From NCBI GenBank assembly GCA_018136815.1, contig CM030931.1, forward strand, positions 6,592,399 to 6,656,398: DNA of 64,000 bases, given 5' to 3'. The position numbers and the translations under genes are program-made. The notes under the pieces are model-generated. The model made no database searches and had not been told where the DNA came from. It worked only from the letters and a program-made list of their open reading frames with translations. Numbering within the stretch: the stretch's first letter is position 1; every line of letters starts with the position of its first letter. Shown piece after piece: positions 10,701-21,400 of the stretch. This DNA is from Isochrysis galbana. Lineage: Eukaryota > Haptophyta > Isochrysidales > Isochrysidaceae.

Positions 10701-11044
10701 CAAACCACGACGTCAGCAGCCGCGGGGGGAAGGGAGAGGGGAGGGAGGGGGAGGGGATAGAAGTAAATTCGTACTCCTACCCTCTCTACTCTAGATTACA
10801 ATAGTCTAGATATCTGGTATCTGAATTGTTTGAGCCACCCACATAGGGTGGTCCATGAATAAAACAGCATTGTGATGTAGAACAGAGGTAACATCGAGTG
10901 GCTAGCGTTCAGGACGGCGATACGGTGAGCCCAGACAGGTCAACGTTGCCACACTGAGAGTAGAACTGAGGTATCTACAAAAAACACAACTTATGTTCAA
11001 ACTCAAACACTCCCCCACAGTGATAATGTCATATTATACGTTAT

Positions 11045-11105
11045 ACGGCGATCAAACTGCTATTTTAACTTCTAAGGGTGAAAATTGACCAAGTCAAGAT
11101 TGAGG
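11045..11105 (+). repeat. GGTCAAACAC...CTAAGGGTG dispersed repeat, copy 2
   Basis: GCGATCAAACTGC, then TTAACTTCTAAGGGTGAAAA and AGTCAAGATTGAGG. It matches the inverse of 17840-17925 over about 60 bp. Confidence 0.6.
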
Positions 11106-11165
11106 ATTCATTACGAGATTTTTGGATATGGTGACCGGATAGGGATAGGTGTAACTAGCACATAT

Positions 11166-11365
11166 CCGGTGCTGTCGCATTCATCTTACTTAGATGATGC
11201 GATGTCCAGGCTCTTGTTTCCAGGTCCTTCGCCGTGCGGCCACACGGTGAAGCTCAGGTACATCTAGGTTGGTAGGGTTCGTCCCTAGCGACCTAGAATT
11301 CGGGTTCTCGTTTCGTTCCTTCTAGCCTGTTTGTCAGGTCTAGATTCCAAATTCCAGGTTTCCTC
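11166..11365 (+). repeat. Dispersed repeat G, copy 1
   Basis: About 200 bp, beginning GCATTCATC...AGATGATGCGAT and including CCTTCGCCGTGCGGCCACAC and GGTTGGTAGGGTTCGTCCCT. It recurs at 63818-64000 in the same orientation with few differences and is cut there by the window edge. It could be part of an LTR, but no second LTR or internal genes connect the two copies. Confidence 0.75.
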
Positions 11366-12390
11366 CTTTCGGGTAATCTTGACCCAAAGGAGCCAGGTCG
11401 CCTGTCGCTCGCTGCGCGCTTGCCTCAGGCTCTCGGGGTGCCTTCAGGATGCTTGTTTAGCTTCTTGCAAGGCTTGTCGTTTCTTGTTGGGTTCCGGTTC
11501 TTTCTTGGGACTTGCGCTAACTTTCGTTGTCGTCCAGGCTTGTTCTTCGTAGGTTCTGCTTGGCCTGGTTAGGGTTTCGTTGCCTTCCGGCGTTTGGCGT
11601 TCGCGTTGGCGTTTGGAAACTTCCTCTCACATTCCCTAGGTCCGCTACCCTTGGCTTGTAGGTCCTTGCTTCTTTCTTCTCGGTCAAGGTTTTTGGCGAG
11701 CGAGTCGGTTGCTCTATCTATCCGCTCGAGATTTGAGGTTTAATTTGCCATCTCCCCTTGGAGATCAGTGTAGGTTCGCTTCTTAGGTGAGGGAATCTTT
11801 CCCCTTGATGCAAGTTACATGCAAACCCTTGGCCCCTTTGGTGTTTCTTCCCCTTGGTTGCTACTCAGGGTTGTTCGTCAGAAGCGTCTAGAAGGTTCAC
11901 GCTCAACGGCAAGATTTCTTCCGTCGTGAAGATATCTCGTTGCGATCTATATCCGAAGTGATCGCCGCGGTCGCGCGACATGACGCTCCCCTTCGGACTC
12001 TCCGCTACGTGGGAAGTTACAAGGGAGACACGCTCCGGCCGTCGCTGCGGAGTCTCTCTCTCTCGCTCGCTCTCTCTCTCCGTCTCTCGCGACGTGTTTG
12101 TTTGGGTTATCGGTGATATGGGGTCGCGGTTGCTTGATAATTTGCTTGGTTTGGGTGAATGATTCCGGTGTCTTCGTGAGTCGGTGTATCCTGTTGTTCT
12201 CAGGTTCGTTGTCCGTCGTTGTTCGCTGCGTCGCTGCACTCTAGCAGCCTAGGCTCCCTCCCTGAGGGAAGAGTTCTTTGTATAGGTCTAACAATCTCTT
12301 ACAATCCAACACTCTAGGGCCACCAGGTGCGCCTCGCCGCCCCACCGCCCTTCTGTGGAGATGGACTGTTCCCAGGATCCGGGTAAGGCT
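11366..12390. other. Repeat-flank sequence, no gene seen
   Basis: Rich in TTCCAGG/CTTGC-type short words and without a supported reading frame. An inverted-looking serine/arginine frame at 12239-11865 is low complexity. Confidence 0.4.
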
Positions 12391-12391
12391 C

Positions 12392-12560
12392 CTGAGACTC
12401 CATCCTTGGCAACCCACGCGTCCGTAGGCGGCCTATCAACTTGGGTAGCGGGTGAAGATACTTGGGAAGGCTTGGGCACGGGTGCAGTGGTGACGGGGTC
12501 CGCGCGCGGCGGCGAGGGCGGATTTGGCGGTGCAGAGGGCGGTGATGGGTCCATAGGAAC
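12392..12560 (-). repeat. Dispersed Pro-rich coding-like repeat, copy 1
   Basis: On the minus strand it reads PPNPPSPPRADPVTTAPVPK, then ATQVDRPPTDAWVAKDGVSG and ALPGS. Positions 20150-20330 (-) encode nearly the same peptide (SLSTD and PATTAPLPK variants). The conserved frame suggests a fragment of a mobile-element protein. No start, domain or longer frame is evident. Confidence 0.6.
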
Positions 12561-12830
12561 AGATTGAATCAATCTCTAGTGGGTGATTTCTAGCGAGAGA
12601 CCACACACAAGGCAGTAGGGGCTCAAGGGTACGAGGGGTCACGGCATGGCTTCGATCGCAGAGCGCTGCGACGGCTGCTGGGTGCGTACGAAGACACGCC
12701 ACACCACTTTCTAACATAAACAAGGGCAACACGTAATAAACACGGGAGCGAAAGCCACGGTGGGTCAACAGAGAGAGCAAAGAAGGAACCAATTGGCCAG
12801 AAGAGAACTCGTCGTCCTACGGATAAAGGT

Positions 12831-13476
12831 ACCCAGCTTTCTAGGACCAGTCCTAGAAACTAGGATGGACTTTGCTAGGTGAGAGCATGAGCATACCATG
12901 TTATTTTGTCCCAAACCTTGGCTATTGAGTTACCACACGCATGTCCTCATTAAATGTTCCAGGTGTACCTAGGCACCATTCCCTCAGCAACACCAAGTTT
13001 TGTGACTCGTTTACGGGTCACCTGGTCGGAATTGCTGCTTGTCCTAGAAACGGGAGAAATGGCCGATACCACCCAATGGGGAGCTCTTCTACCCATGGTC
13101 CCCAGGAGATGAAATGTTGCTTTGACTGCCCTCTTTGAGACCTTCAGTGACCACCAAGCTTGGTTTTGTCATCTTATTTTCCAATCCGCTAGCCTACTGC
13201 TCTAAAAGGTCTAAAATAAAACTCCTCTGGTGCGAGCGGACGCCCGAGTGCAGCACCGCATGCTGAATGTGGTAGCAAAAGTAAGCAAAGACAAGCTCCG
13301 CAGAGTTGGTCATGGGGAGAGCTAAGGTTGAATGGGATGTGGAGATGGTTTGCTTCAGGTGATGGGATGTCTCATAAGCTCACCATAGGCTATAATGGAG
13401 GCATGATCGGCAGAGTCCTAGAAATCCAAGAATTTTCTAGGACGTGGTCCTAGTTTCTAGGACGGAATTTTTTGTC
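12831..13476. repeat. Candidate element bounded by CTAGGAC palindromes
   Basis: The left end carries TTTCTAGGACCAGTCCTAGA and AACTAGGAT; the right end carries TTTTCTAGGACGTGGTCCTA and GTTTCTAGGAC, so the ends are roughly inverted copies. Inside lie an AAAATAAAACTC box (13217) and a CCTCTTTGAGACCTTCAGTG block (13132-13152) that recurs at 21670-21690. No target duplication was found, so the boundaries are tentative. Confidence 0.4.
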
Positions 13477-14024
13477 CGCCTAGAGAAGGATTGCACACAG
13501 AAAAGGCGCGAAAGGGATTCATCCATGCTTAGTGAAGATCCTACAAGATTCATCGGCGAATAGCGTCTCAACGCGAGCACAGCGGCGTGCACTTTACCTA
13601 TAGCTTTCGTAGCTTAGCCATGGAGTAGCTGGTAGACTTAATAAAGTCTAGAAGCTTACAGAGGTGTTAGACTTATAGAGTCTAGACGCTTGAGGTTCTT
13701 GAGGGTGTACTTTAGCAAGCAAGATGCTCGCTACTTCCTTGGTCTTCATCGACACGTGCTTACTACTCCCTTGATCTCCATGCCTGAGTAATCAGTCCAG
13801 AGCTAGAGCATATTCATATTCCGAGTAGAAAGAAGCCTGTAGAAGCTGCTTGGCCACGTGGATATAATGGTAGACCAACATTGAATGAAGTGTAGTGATT
13901 GATAGAAGCGTGGAGACGTCGTAGACGTATAGATGGACATAAGAACGAAGATTGATGATTTACCATCGCGGTTATAACGGTAGGGCGGAAAATAGCGAAA
14001 TAGCCTGCAGAGGCTCGCGAATGC

Positions 14025-14165
14025 GACACCTTCGTTCGCCGTTCGTTCCCTGTCCAGACACCCAAATGGTGGGGTTGCCCGACCTAGTCCAGAATTTCAT
14101 TCACCCGACTCCCGGTGGGGAGGAGGGCCAAAGCGCCGCGCTAGCCGCCGGTGCTGCTCGCGACG
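14025..14165 (+). repeat. Dispersed repeat H, copy 1
   Basis: About 140 bp with about 90% match to 63470-63610 in the same orientation, including CCAGAATTTCATTCACCCGA and GGGGAGGAGGGCCAA. Both copies keep one frame (QNFIHPTPGGEEGQ...AALAAGAARD), which suggests descent from a coding sequence, perhaps the LINE that follows directly here. Confidence 0.7.
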
Positions 14166-15316
14166 CCGATCACTAAAATGGGTAGACCGATATGCGGCCG
14201 CCTCGTGCGGCAAACCGAACGATCAAAAGTTCGAGGGACTCAGATGGGGCTCTCTAAAAAGAAAGGCCCCGCCACAAGCCTACAGACGATACAAATGGCT
14301 GAAGAGCAGCGAATGCGCGACGATACTGGGCGTGCCACTGGGGGGACCCGGGGCCACCAAGACCTTCTGGAGGCGCCTCGTTGACAAAATAGACAAGAAA
14401 GTCTCCGCCCTCGGACCGATAATCGCAAACCTATCCATTCACGGAAGAACGATGGTAGCGAACTTCCTAGTATTATCAGTTCCACGATATTGGGTTCAGA
14501 CACTCGCGGCGCCACAATCGTTTCACAGGGCACTCAAGAGCTCAGTGGAAAGGGTACTATGGCTAAACCACCGCACCGGACGCAAACTACAATGGATAAA
14601 ACATCCGGAAATCCCGCTCAAGGGAGACACGGAAGAAGGGCCGCACTTGGGCCTGGGACTTCTTGACTGGGATAACCATGTAAAAGCACTCCAATCCAAA
14701 TGGATACTCAACTACTTGGACGCCAGGCAAGCCCAATGGAAGCAAGTGCTGGACGCATGGTTCTGCCGCACGCGCCTGGGGAGAGCGGCGGTGCTAGCCG
14801 ACGTACCCGCGCACAAGCTAACGGACGGCATAAAAGGGAGGAGCAAGCTCCCGGCCTTTTGGAAGCAAGCCCTCACGAATGTGAGAACTCTGAAATTAAA
14901 GCCGCTGAAAATGAGCAGGGACGGAGCCCTCTCCCAACCCATATGGTACAACCCGCACCACAGCGGCCCGACCATGCAACCGAAATGGGCAGAACTGTGG
15001 AACAAACTCGAATGCACCACGATACACAATGTGTTCAAAGACCACGCGTGCACGAGCGCGTTTACCGTGGAGGAATGCGAACAATACCTAAAAAATAATG
15101 ATACATATATACAATACAAAGGAGAACACATCCCCCGCGATAGATTCTTGGGCACTTGGGAGAACATAGTGAGACACGCACACGACCTACTACAGGCGGC
15201 AGACCAGGAAACCACGGACGCCCAAACTCGCAACACAACAGTTAACACGACACCGAACACGAAAGACCCAACTCCCGAGATCCGTATCAACCAAGAGGGA
15301 GAATACTTCGCCAAAG

Positions 15317-16366
15317 CCCGGATGCCCCGTCAGGTCTCAGGTCATCAGGTCTTGGCGACCTGATACCTGATATCAGGTGATATCAGGACCTGATATCAGG
15401 CTGATATCAGGTGGTCCACCACTAATATTATAATTTTCTAATGAGCCATTTCCGAGGAAATGGACTACGTCTAGCTAGAAGCGGAGAGGGGGTTCGTGTG
15501 GAAGCGGAGGGGAGAGCCCCCCCCCCCCAGCGAACCCCCACCCCTCCCCCCCGCGGGAAACCCCCGCCGCCCCCCCCGCGCACCCGCCTCTGCCGCTCCG
15601 CCGGAGGCGCACCCGCCCCCCCCCTCCCCCCCCCCAGAGCCCGCCACTGCTGCCGCTGTTCCCGCCCGCTCCGCCGCCAGCGCGTCCCCTGCTACCTCTG
15701 CTCGCCCCACCGCCGTCCCCTTCGCAGCCGCCCGCCTCGCTGGCTCACCCGCCTCGCTGCCAGCCTCGCCGCTGCGCTCGCGCCTGCCCCAGCGCCACCC
15801 CGCCTCCCCCACCTCAACACCAGTCGCCCTCCCCCCTGGCAACCAGCGTCGCCGCCACCAGCCTCGCCTCCACCCAGCCTCGCAGCCACCAGCCTCGCCT
15901 GCACCCAGCCTCGCCGCCACCAGCCTCGCAGCCACCAGCCTCGCCGACACCAGCCTCGCAGCCACAAGCCTCGCAGCCACCAGCCTCGCAGCCACCAGCC
16001 TCGCCGCAACCAGCCTCGCCGCCACCAACCCCACCGCCACCCCAGCCTCGTTACCACCAGCCTCATTACGACCAGCCTCGCCGCCACCAGCCTCGTTGCG
16101 ACCAGCCTCGCCTCCACCAGCCTCACCTCCACCGAGCTTCGCCGCCACCAGCCTCGCCTCCACCCAGCCTCGCAGCCCATCATCCATCGTCACTGAGAGG
16201 CATGGCCGATCGCTCGCGGTTCGGGTCGATGGCTCGTTTACTGACGTGAATTTTATTTTATTCTAAAGTTAGTAGTCATAATATCAGCCTGATATCAGGT
16301 TATCAGGTCTAGTAGGCCTGATAACCTGATATCAGAACCTGATATCAGCCTGACGGGGCATCCAGG
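15317..16366. mobile_element. hAT-like non-autonomous element with 8-bp target duplication, nested in the LINE
   Basis: The 1,050-bp element has 18-bp terminal inverted repeats, CCCGGATGCCCCGTCAGG on the left and its complement with one change on the right. It is flanked by the 8-bp direct repeat CGCCAAAG (15309-15316 and 16367-16374). An 8-bp duplication is typical of the hAT superfamily. Removing element plus one duplication joins ...EYFAK to ERNAWYEVEL in frame, which confirms the boundaries. Inside both ends the palindromic word CTGATATCAGG repeats (four times left, five right), probably a transposase-binding array. The centre encodes no transposase, only a minisatellite. The right end closely follows the scaffold of the element at 38806-39197. 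Confidence 0.9.
15845..16180. repeat. 15-bp minisatellite inside the hAT-like element
   Basis: About twenty variants of a unit like GCCACCAGCCTCGCA. Read on + it gives Ser-Leu-Ala-Ala-Thr repeats and on - Gly-Glu-Ala repeats, so long open frames arise on both strands. These frames are a by-product of the repeat, not genes. Confidence 0.85.
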
Positions 16367-17479
16367 CGCCAAAGAGAGAAACGCCTGGTACGAAGTCGAA
16401 CTCTCATACCTCGGCACCCCCATCCTAGGCGACCATACGATCGCGGCTCCCGCCGACTTGGACCCATCCCCTCCGGCAAAATGGGGCGAAGGATACAAAT
16501 CAAACAAGAGAACAGAATACCCGCTACCGGACGAATACACCCTAGACGGCAAGACAACGCTCGACGCGACAGAGGTGACACACCTAACGAGAGCCCTACG
16601 AACAGCCCAACACAAACGCCGACGGCTCACGGGCCCCGACAACTGGGCGACGAGACTAACACTACCGGACGATATCTGGGCACATCTGGCCAGGATCTAC
16701 ACCTCGCCCATGGCAACAGCGAGAGACACACACCTACACTTCAAGCACATAACACATAGGCGCATTGCCACGTCCAACAGATTCCCAGAACGGGACAAAG
16801 CGTGCCGCTTCTGCGAGACGGCCGACGAATCATCCACACACTTGGGAGAGTGCCCAAGACTAACGAAGATATTCGACACCCTTGACTCCCTAGCCCGACA
16901 CCCAAGCGAGCCGGACAAACCACGCGAGCAAGGCATCATAGACAGACTGTTTATGCACCCAAAAGGCTCATGCCCCAAGGCACTGGCAACACTATATATA
17001 TATGCTAGCATGGAGATACATCGTAACTGACTTTTACAGAATACAATACGACAACGCCACGTTCTCAGAAGAATCAGTACTAATACGGGTCTTGGAAAGA
17101 TTCACGAAGCTAAGCAGGGCGCTAAACTTCGCCAATTCAACAGACACCTCGCGAACCGCCCAGGCGGGCATGGGGAGGCAACCCACAACCCAAAAAAAGG
17201 ATAGACTTGGCCGACATCCGGCCACTATACGAAGTAGGCAATAATAACAGCTTGACCCCCAGTGCGGAGCTCGTATCCCTGGCAGAGAAACTAGGGATCG
17301 AACACCAAATAGCGAGAGAGACCACAAGGCAATCGTGAGAACGGCGAAGAGCACGCCGAGACACCACATTTGGGGCAGCCACAGCACGCGAGGCCTGAAC
17401 TAACCAAAGACATGAACCCAAAAGGCCTGCCCGGACCCCGAAACCGAAGCCGGGCCCTTGGTAGCGCACCAGGGCCGCA

Positions 17480-17840
17480 CCCCCGACACCAAAGACAAAG
17501 GAACGAGGGGGGGAAGGCGAGGGGGCGGAGGGAAGGGAGTTAAGGGCGTTGGCGGCAGTGCAGCGGCAAGAGTACGCGCTGTCTAGTAGTAGGTGTGTAG
17601 CCCAGAACCTTCAGATCTTTTTTTTTTCCCCTTCTCTTTCGAGAGAAAGAGAGAGGGCGCTCCACAACCCACGATCCCCCATGCATCCAAGCGAAGCTTT
17701 TGACCGAGGACGAGAACGAGAGAATTATAACGATAATACCAAACGACGAAGAGAAGCCTAACGAGTGTCGACTCGCGAATGCGACATTCTTGTAAGAATC
17801 TGCCTAATATACCCATTTCCAGTGTAATACCCTGAAAATC
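17480..17840. other. Gap after the LINE, no gene seen
   Basis: A short AAAGGAACGAGGGGGGGA block near 17497 matches repeat L (50727 and 55664). Nothing else was recognised. Confidence 0.4.
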
Positions 17841-17841
17841 G

Positions 17842-17925
17842 CGTGATAAAACCTCAATCTTGACTAAGTGAATTTTCACCCTTAGAAGTTAAAAGGCGTG
17901 TTTGACCGCCCTACCACCAGGGCTA
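17842..17925 (-). repeat. GGTCAAACAC...CTAAGGGTG dispersed repeat, copy 3
   Basis: The inverse orientation contains GGGCGGTCAAACACG, TTAACTTCTAAGGGTGAAAA and AGTCAAGATTGAGG, matching 11045-11105 and in part 3245-3320. Confidence 0.6.
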
Positions 17926-18254
17926 GCGCCGCTGGGCGGCCGAAGCTAGACCATCTCCTCGCAATTTCGGACATCTCTCGCTGTCCACCCCGGTGGCAGC
18001 CGAGGATTCTCCGTACGTAACGTAAATGCGTAAAACGCAGGGTTCCTCCGTTCGACCCCTTTGCTAGAGTATGATCACCAGGTTTTGGGTTGGGGGTTGC
18101 GGCGCCTACCGTTACCGAAAATCCATCACGATCTCTCTGAGGCTGAGGCAACGTCGATCTCAACCCGTCCGCAACGGCCGCCATGTTTTATTCTACCTCT
18201 CGAGGCGTCGAACCGGCCAGCTGGTGAGCTCGCTCGGCATAGAATGGAAGGTCG

Positions 18255-18420
18255 CGCGGAGGTGGGGGGGGAGAGAGGGGGGGGGAGGGGGGGGGGCGCG
18301 CGGAGGTGGGGGGGGGGGGGGCGCCCCCGCCCTTCCGCCCCCTTCCCCCCCCCCACGAAGCAGCGGACGTTTCTCCCCCCCCCCCCTCCCCTCCCCTCCC
18401 CCCCCCCTCCCCCCTTCCCC

Positions 18421-18464
<44 letters not shown>

Positions 18465-18520
18465 CCCCGCCCCCGCCCCCGCCCAGCCCCCCCCCACCCT
18501 CCCCCGCACAGCTGCAGTGT
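18255..18520. promoter_or_regulatory. G-tract followed by C-tract upstream of the acidic-protein gene
   Basis: About 60 bp of almost pure G (18260-18320) switches to about 150 bp of almost pure C (18340-18505), ending 190 bp before the start codon at 18694. The two arms could pair, and each could form quadruplex or i-motif structures. A similar G-to-C switch precedes the DP gene (34790-34920). Regulatory function is inferred from position. Confidence 0.4.
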
Positions 18521-18693
18521 GAGAGTATCCAACAGAGGGAAGCGAATAACGAACTCTCTCGAAGCTCGCACGCGGGCATCTCTCTGCTCGTCGTGGCGCG
18601 CCACACCGCACTCTCACTCTCACTCACTCTCACTCTCACTCTCGCCTCTTCTCTTCGGCTGGCCGGCCTCAGCGCACAGCCGCGCTTGTCACT

Positions 18694-19431
18694 ATGATCA
18701 GCAGCGGCATGATGGCCGTTATGGGTGATGGCTTCGACGAGAAGGAGGAGAGGGAGAGGGACGATGACGAGTACAGCATGTCCAACGACTCACTCTTCGA
18801 CGATTTTGACGACGACTTGGATGCTGAGAATATGATGATTGGTCTCTCGGCCAACCTCGCGGCTGCCGTCGGCGGCAAGGCTGCTGTTTTGCATGAGGGT
18901 GATGCTGACGAGGGCATGATCACATGGAAACCCCCCAAGGAGGCCGGGCTCCACAACTCACAAGCAGTTGTTGCAGGTGGGGGTAAGCACTGGTACAATG
19001 AGGAGGATGATGAGGAGGAGGAACCGCTTGATCCGTCTGTATTGGTGACTTTCGACAACGTGAACGTTGACAGTGATAACGACGAGGACGGAGGGGATGG
19101 ACAGGCGTCCGAGGAAGGTGCAGCAGCGGCAGGGCCAGGGGGAGGGGCAAGTGTGTCGACCGGCTTTTCAGTGCCAGTTGTTCCGATGAAGCCCCAGCTC
19201 ATCAAAGCAGACTCTGCTGACTCACTCTTCGAGGACGAGCCATTGCCGGTGGGGAATATCGAGGCAAATGTATCAGGCAATATCGCGGAAGATGCATACA
19301 AGGACACCATCGAGGATGATCCTCTGCAGACGTGGGAAGCTCCCAACACATATGGACCACAGAATAGCATAAAAGTCTCAGATGCATTGGAGCATGGTAC
19401 TAACTGGGACGTAGTCGATCCTGTTGCTTGA
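18694..19431 (+). CDS. Acidic protein of unknown function
   Basis: A single-exon frame of 245 residues with no recognised domain. It is rich in Asp and Glu, with an N-terminal segment SNDSLFDDFDDDLDAENMM (about residues 30-48) echoed later by ADSADSLFEDEPLP (about 174-187). That SLF-plus-acid pair may be a duplicated short linear motif. Two Gly/Ala-rich linkers separate the acidic blocks, and a tryptophan motif (MITWKPP) lies near residue 75. Low predicted order and acidity would suit a chaperone, transcription or trafficking adaptor, but no function can be assigned. The start is supported by the pyrimidine-rich leader and CTCACT repeats just upstream. Confidence 0.62.
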   Translation: MISSGMMAVMGDGFDEKEERERDDDEYSMSNDSLFDDFDDDLDAENMMIGLSANLAAAVGGKAAVLHEGDADEGMITWKPPKEAGLHNSQAVVAGGGKHWYNEEDDEEEEPLDPSVLVTFDNVNVDSDNDEDGGDGQASEEGAAAAGPGGGASVSTGFSVPVVPMKPQLIKADSADSLFEDEPLPVGNIEANVSGNIAEDAYKDTIEDDPLQTWEAPNTYGPQNSIKVSDALEHGTNWDVVDPVA

Positions 19432-20145
19432 GAGCCTAGCGCAGTGACGTCGTGTTACGCGCGTTTCTGCTGTATGACTTGCGATGACGCCTTTGGCTGA
19501 CGTGCTTGTCTTGCTGTCTCCTGCATGAGAATGTGGGAGGCGACGCCAGTGTTCTTCCTCCGTCGCAAGCTTCTGATGGTACGATGGAGTCAAGACAACG
19601 CACTGGCATGCGCAGAAAAGCTGGGCTTTTGCGCATCTTGCGCATCATGCGAGGATGTGTAAGATCGGATGCCTGCTGCAGACATGACAGGTTTTTGGTC
19701 TCTCTTTCGCCGACATTCATTTATCGGCCCAAACTTTGTTGTCATGTTTCGGCGCGGTGGTTTCCCTTTTGTTGACGATCCAATGTGCTGCTTCACATTC
19801 GCGTCTGCTCGTCGCCATGCGCGTGCCACGCGCTGCGTGCGTGTGTATGCCCCGTTTGCACCGGGAGTACAACCAACTGCATGTGAGTTGCGCGCGCGCG
19901 TGTCGTGTAAGTCTTGTGTGTCTTGTATGTCTTGTTTGTGTGTTTATTTCTCCTCCGCTGCGGATAGGTGCAGAGTCTCTCTCTGCTTGTCCAAAACGAT
20001 ATTATACCCCAGACCAACCCTTGAGTAGAATTTGTGAAACCTCTCACGACATACATCCATTTCTTGAGTTGGATCAATTGAGCCTTGCCCCCTCCCCCTA
20101 CTCCTACTGTGCGAGATGGCATCTGAGATGGACTGACCACAGGAA
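19432..20145. other. 3' flank of the acidic-protein gene, no further gene seen
   Basis: A TGTCTTGT-type simple repeat lies near 19905-19945. Several frames are open on both strands but have no motifs. Confidence 0.45.
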
Positions 20146-20149
20146 CCGG

Positions 20150-20330
20150 GTAAGGCTCCTGAGACGCCATCCTTGGCAACCCACGTGTCCGTAGACAGCC
20201 GATCGACTTGAGTAGCGGGCGTAAATGCCTGGGAAGGCTTGGGCAATGGTGCGGTGGTAGCGGGGTCCGCGCACGGCGGCGAGGGCGGATTTGGCGGTGG
20301 CGGAGGGCGGTGGCGGTGGCGCCCGTCCCT
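20150..20330 (-). repeat. Dispersed Pro-rich coding-like repeat, copy 2
   Basis: The minus strand reads PPPPNPPSPPCADPATTAPL, then ATQVDRLSTDTWVAKDGVSG and ALPGS, matching the copy at 12392-12560. Confidence 0.6.
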
Positions 20331-20427
20331 ATCCTGGCTGGCTATCCAACGTGTCAGAAAATTTTGAATTTTCCTCGACGTCAGAGTTGTGACTTCATCG
20401 CGCTCATGAAGGTTTTTTTGTAACATT

Positions 20428-20482
20428 GTAGTTAGGACAAAAAACCCCTTCTAATATTCTTACCGTACTCGCGGCGAATGGA
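20428..20482 (-). repeat. SINE-like element A, 3'-end fragment
   Basis: AATATTCTTACCGTACTCGC preceded by a run of A and C matches the 3' terminal 50 bp of copy A1 (3390-3435). The copy is 5'-truncated, as expected for retroposition. Confidence 0.6.
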
Positions 20483-20499
20483 AGAATGGAATAGGGCCA

Positions 20500-20660
20500 G
20501 GGCAATACTTGTAGTGAAAATCGCCCAAACTTGTCGCCCAAACTTGCAGGATTCTTGTTACAGGCTGCCCAAACTTGTAGCATTCTTGTACGCGCGAAAG
20601 TGCTTCCGCCACACGTTTTCCTTCAAACACACTAAAATAAAACCCGTATTCCGAGACCGA
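20500..20660. repeat. Iterated CCCAAACTTG array with AAAATAAAAC box
   Basis: CCCAAACTTG occurs four times between 20523 and 20580, with ATTCTTGT twice. It is followed at 20632 by CTAAAATAAAACCCG. The same plan, an iterated word followed by AAAATAAAAC, is seen at 26405-26700 and 38806-38920. Confidence 0.5.
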
Positions 20661-20687
20661 GACGCGAGACGCTCGTCCATATGTACA

Positions 20688-20745
20688 TGTAAAAAAAAAT
20701 CTTCTTAAAAATCTCCGCTACACGTGCGGCGTGAGGCAGTGTGCT
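20688..20745 (-). repeat. SINE-like element A, second 3'-end fragment
   Basis: An A-run followed by TCTTCTTAAAAATCTCCGCT and a hairpin-like CGTGCGGCG segment, resembling the 3' ends at 27225-27260 and 48890-48930. Confidence 0.45.
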
Positions 20746-21139
20746 TGTGGACCTCCCTTCTACCCAACCTTAACCCCTAACAACCCCTTTCCCCTTTCCC
20801 AGTTCCCTCTTTAGTGGAGAGCCGGTTCCGGGGAGGCTGCGCGCACTGCCTCGGCCAGGAGTTGGAGTGGAGGGGGCGGGAGAGTGTGGCTTTGGCTTTC
20901 GCTCGGGCTTGGCTAGTTCGTTTCTCTCTTGTGCCTCCTAAAAATTTCAGCGTTTACTTTCGAATTCTTTCCATAACGGTTCACCCATCTCAAGTGATGT
21001 TTCGTATGTCTAGACCTCTTGCCGCCTGCAAGAGGTCATCCGATACTTCTAGGTTAAAGTCTTTGTCCACCAGCCCCAGGACATCAGTTCGAAGTTGGGG
21101 TCTCCGGGCCTCCCTCGGAGACGTCGAACGTCCAATGGG

Positions 21140-21400
21140 CTCCACGGCTGGCTGATTTCGACGAGATTTCGGCGCGCGGTCCGCCCGATTGGCGTGACTG
21201 TCCGGGTGGCCCCTTCGTATTTTGTACCTAGCGGGCCCCCCATCCGGATGGATCGTCGAAAGCGGGCACGCATCGCGCCCGGTCTCGATTTGAAGTTGAG
21301 CTTTTCGACCCTTTGCGACTTTATTTAGCGTCTTTTTTGAAAAGAAAAAGAAAGTCTTTTGTTAGTTTTTGGTTACGTTTTGTTGTGGGTTTTCCCCCAG
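21140..21400 (-). pseudogene. LINE fragment, inverted
   Basis: Read on -, it parallels 8560-8780: CCCACAACAAAACGTAA, then CGAACCGA...GGGCGCGATGCGTG and a frame TVTPIGRTARRNL that matches TPIGQAARRTL there. It has no start, stop or catalytic box of its own. Confidence 0.6.

Larger units (their letters stand above)
14215..17335 (+). pseudogene. LINE (non-LTR retrotransposon) 3' half, interrupted by a hAT-like insertion
   Basis: The post-catalytic part of a LINE ORF2. It starts with KWLKSSECATILGVPLGGPG and FWRRLVDKI, continues through the thumb/linker (LHLGLGLLDW-type block around 14650, KWILNYLDARQAQWKQ) and breaks at 15316. After the 1,058-bp insertion the same frame resumes at 16375 and runs to a C-terminal zinc knuckle CRFCETADESSTHLGEC (Cx2C...HxxxxC). 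Near 17000 a TATATATATA run has slipped, shifting the frame before WRYIVTDFYRIQYDNATF. The last recognisable block, LGIEHQIARETTRQ, ends at 17335. Endonuclease and catalytic RT parts are absent, as in a 5'-truncated copy. Related pieces lie at 29915-30425 and 48290-48485. Confidence 0.82.

Noticed and set aside
15441..16266. Four long overlapping frames on both strands
   Set aside because: They come from a 15-bp minisatellite inside the hAT-like element, whose unit length is a multiple of three.
18061..18728. Long Pro- or Gly-rich frames
   Set aside because: Translations of G and C homopolymer tracts.
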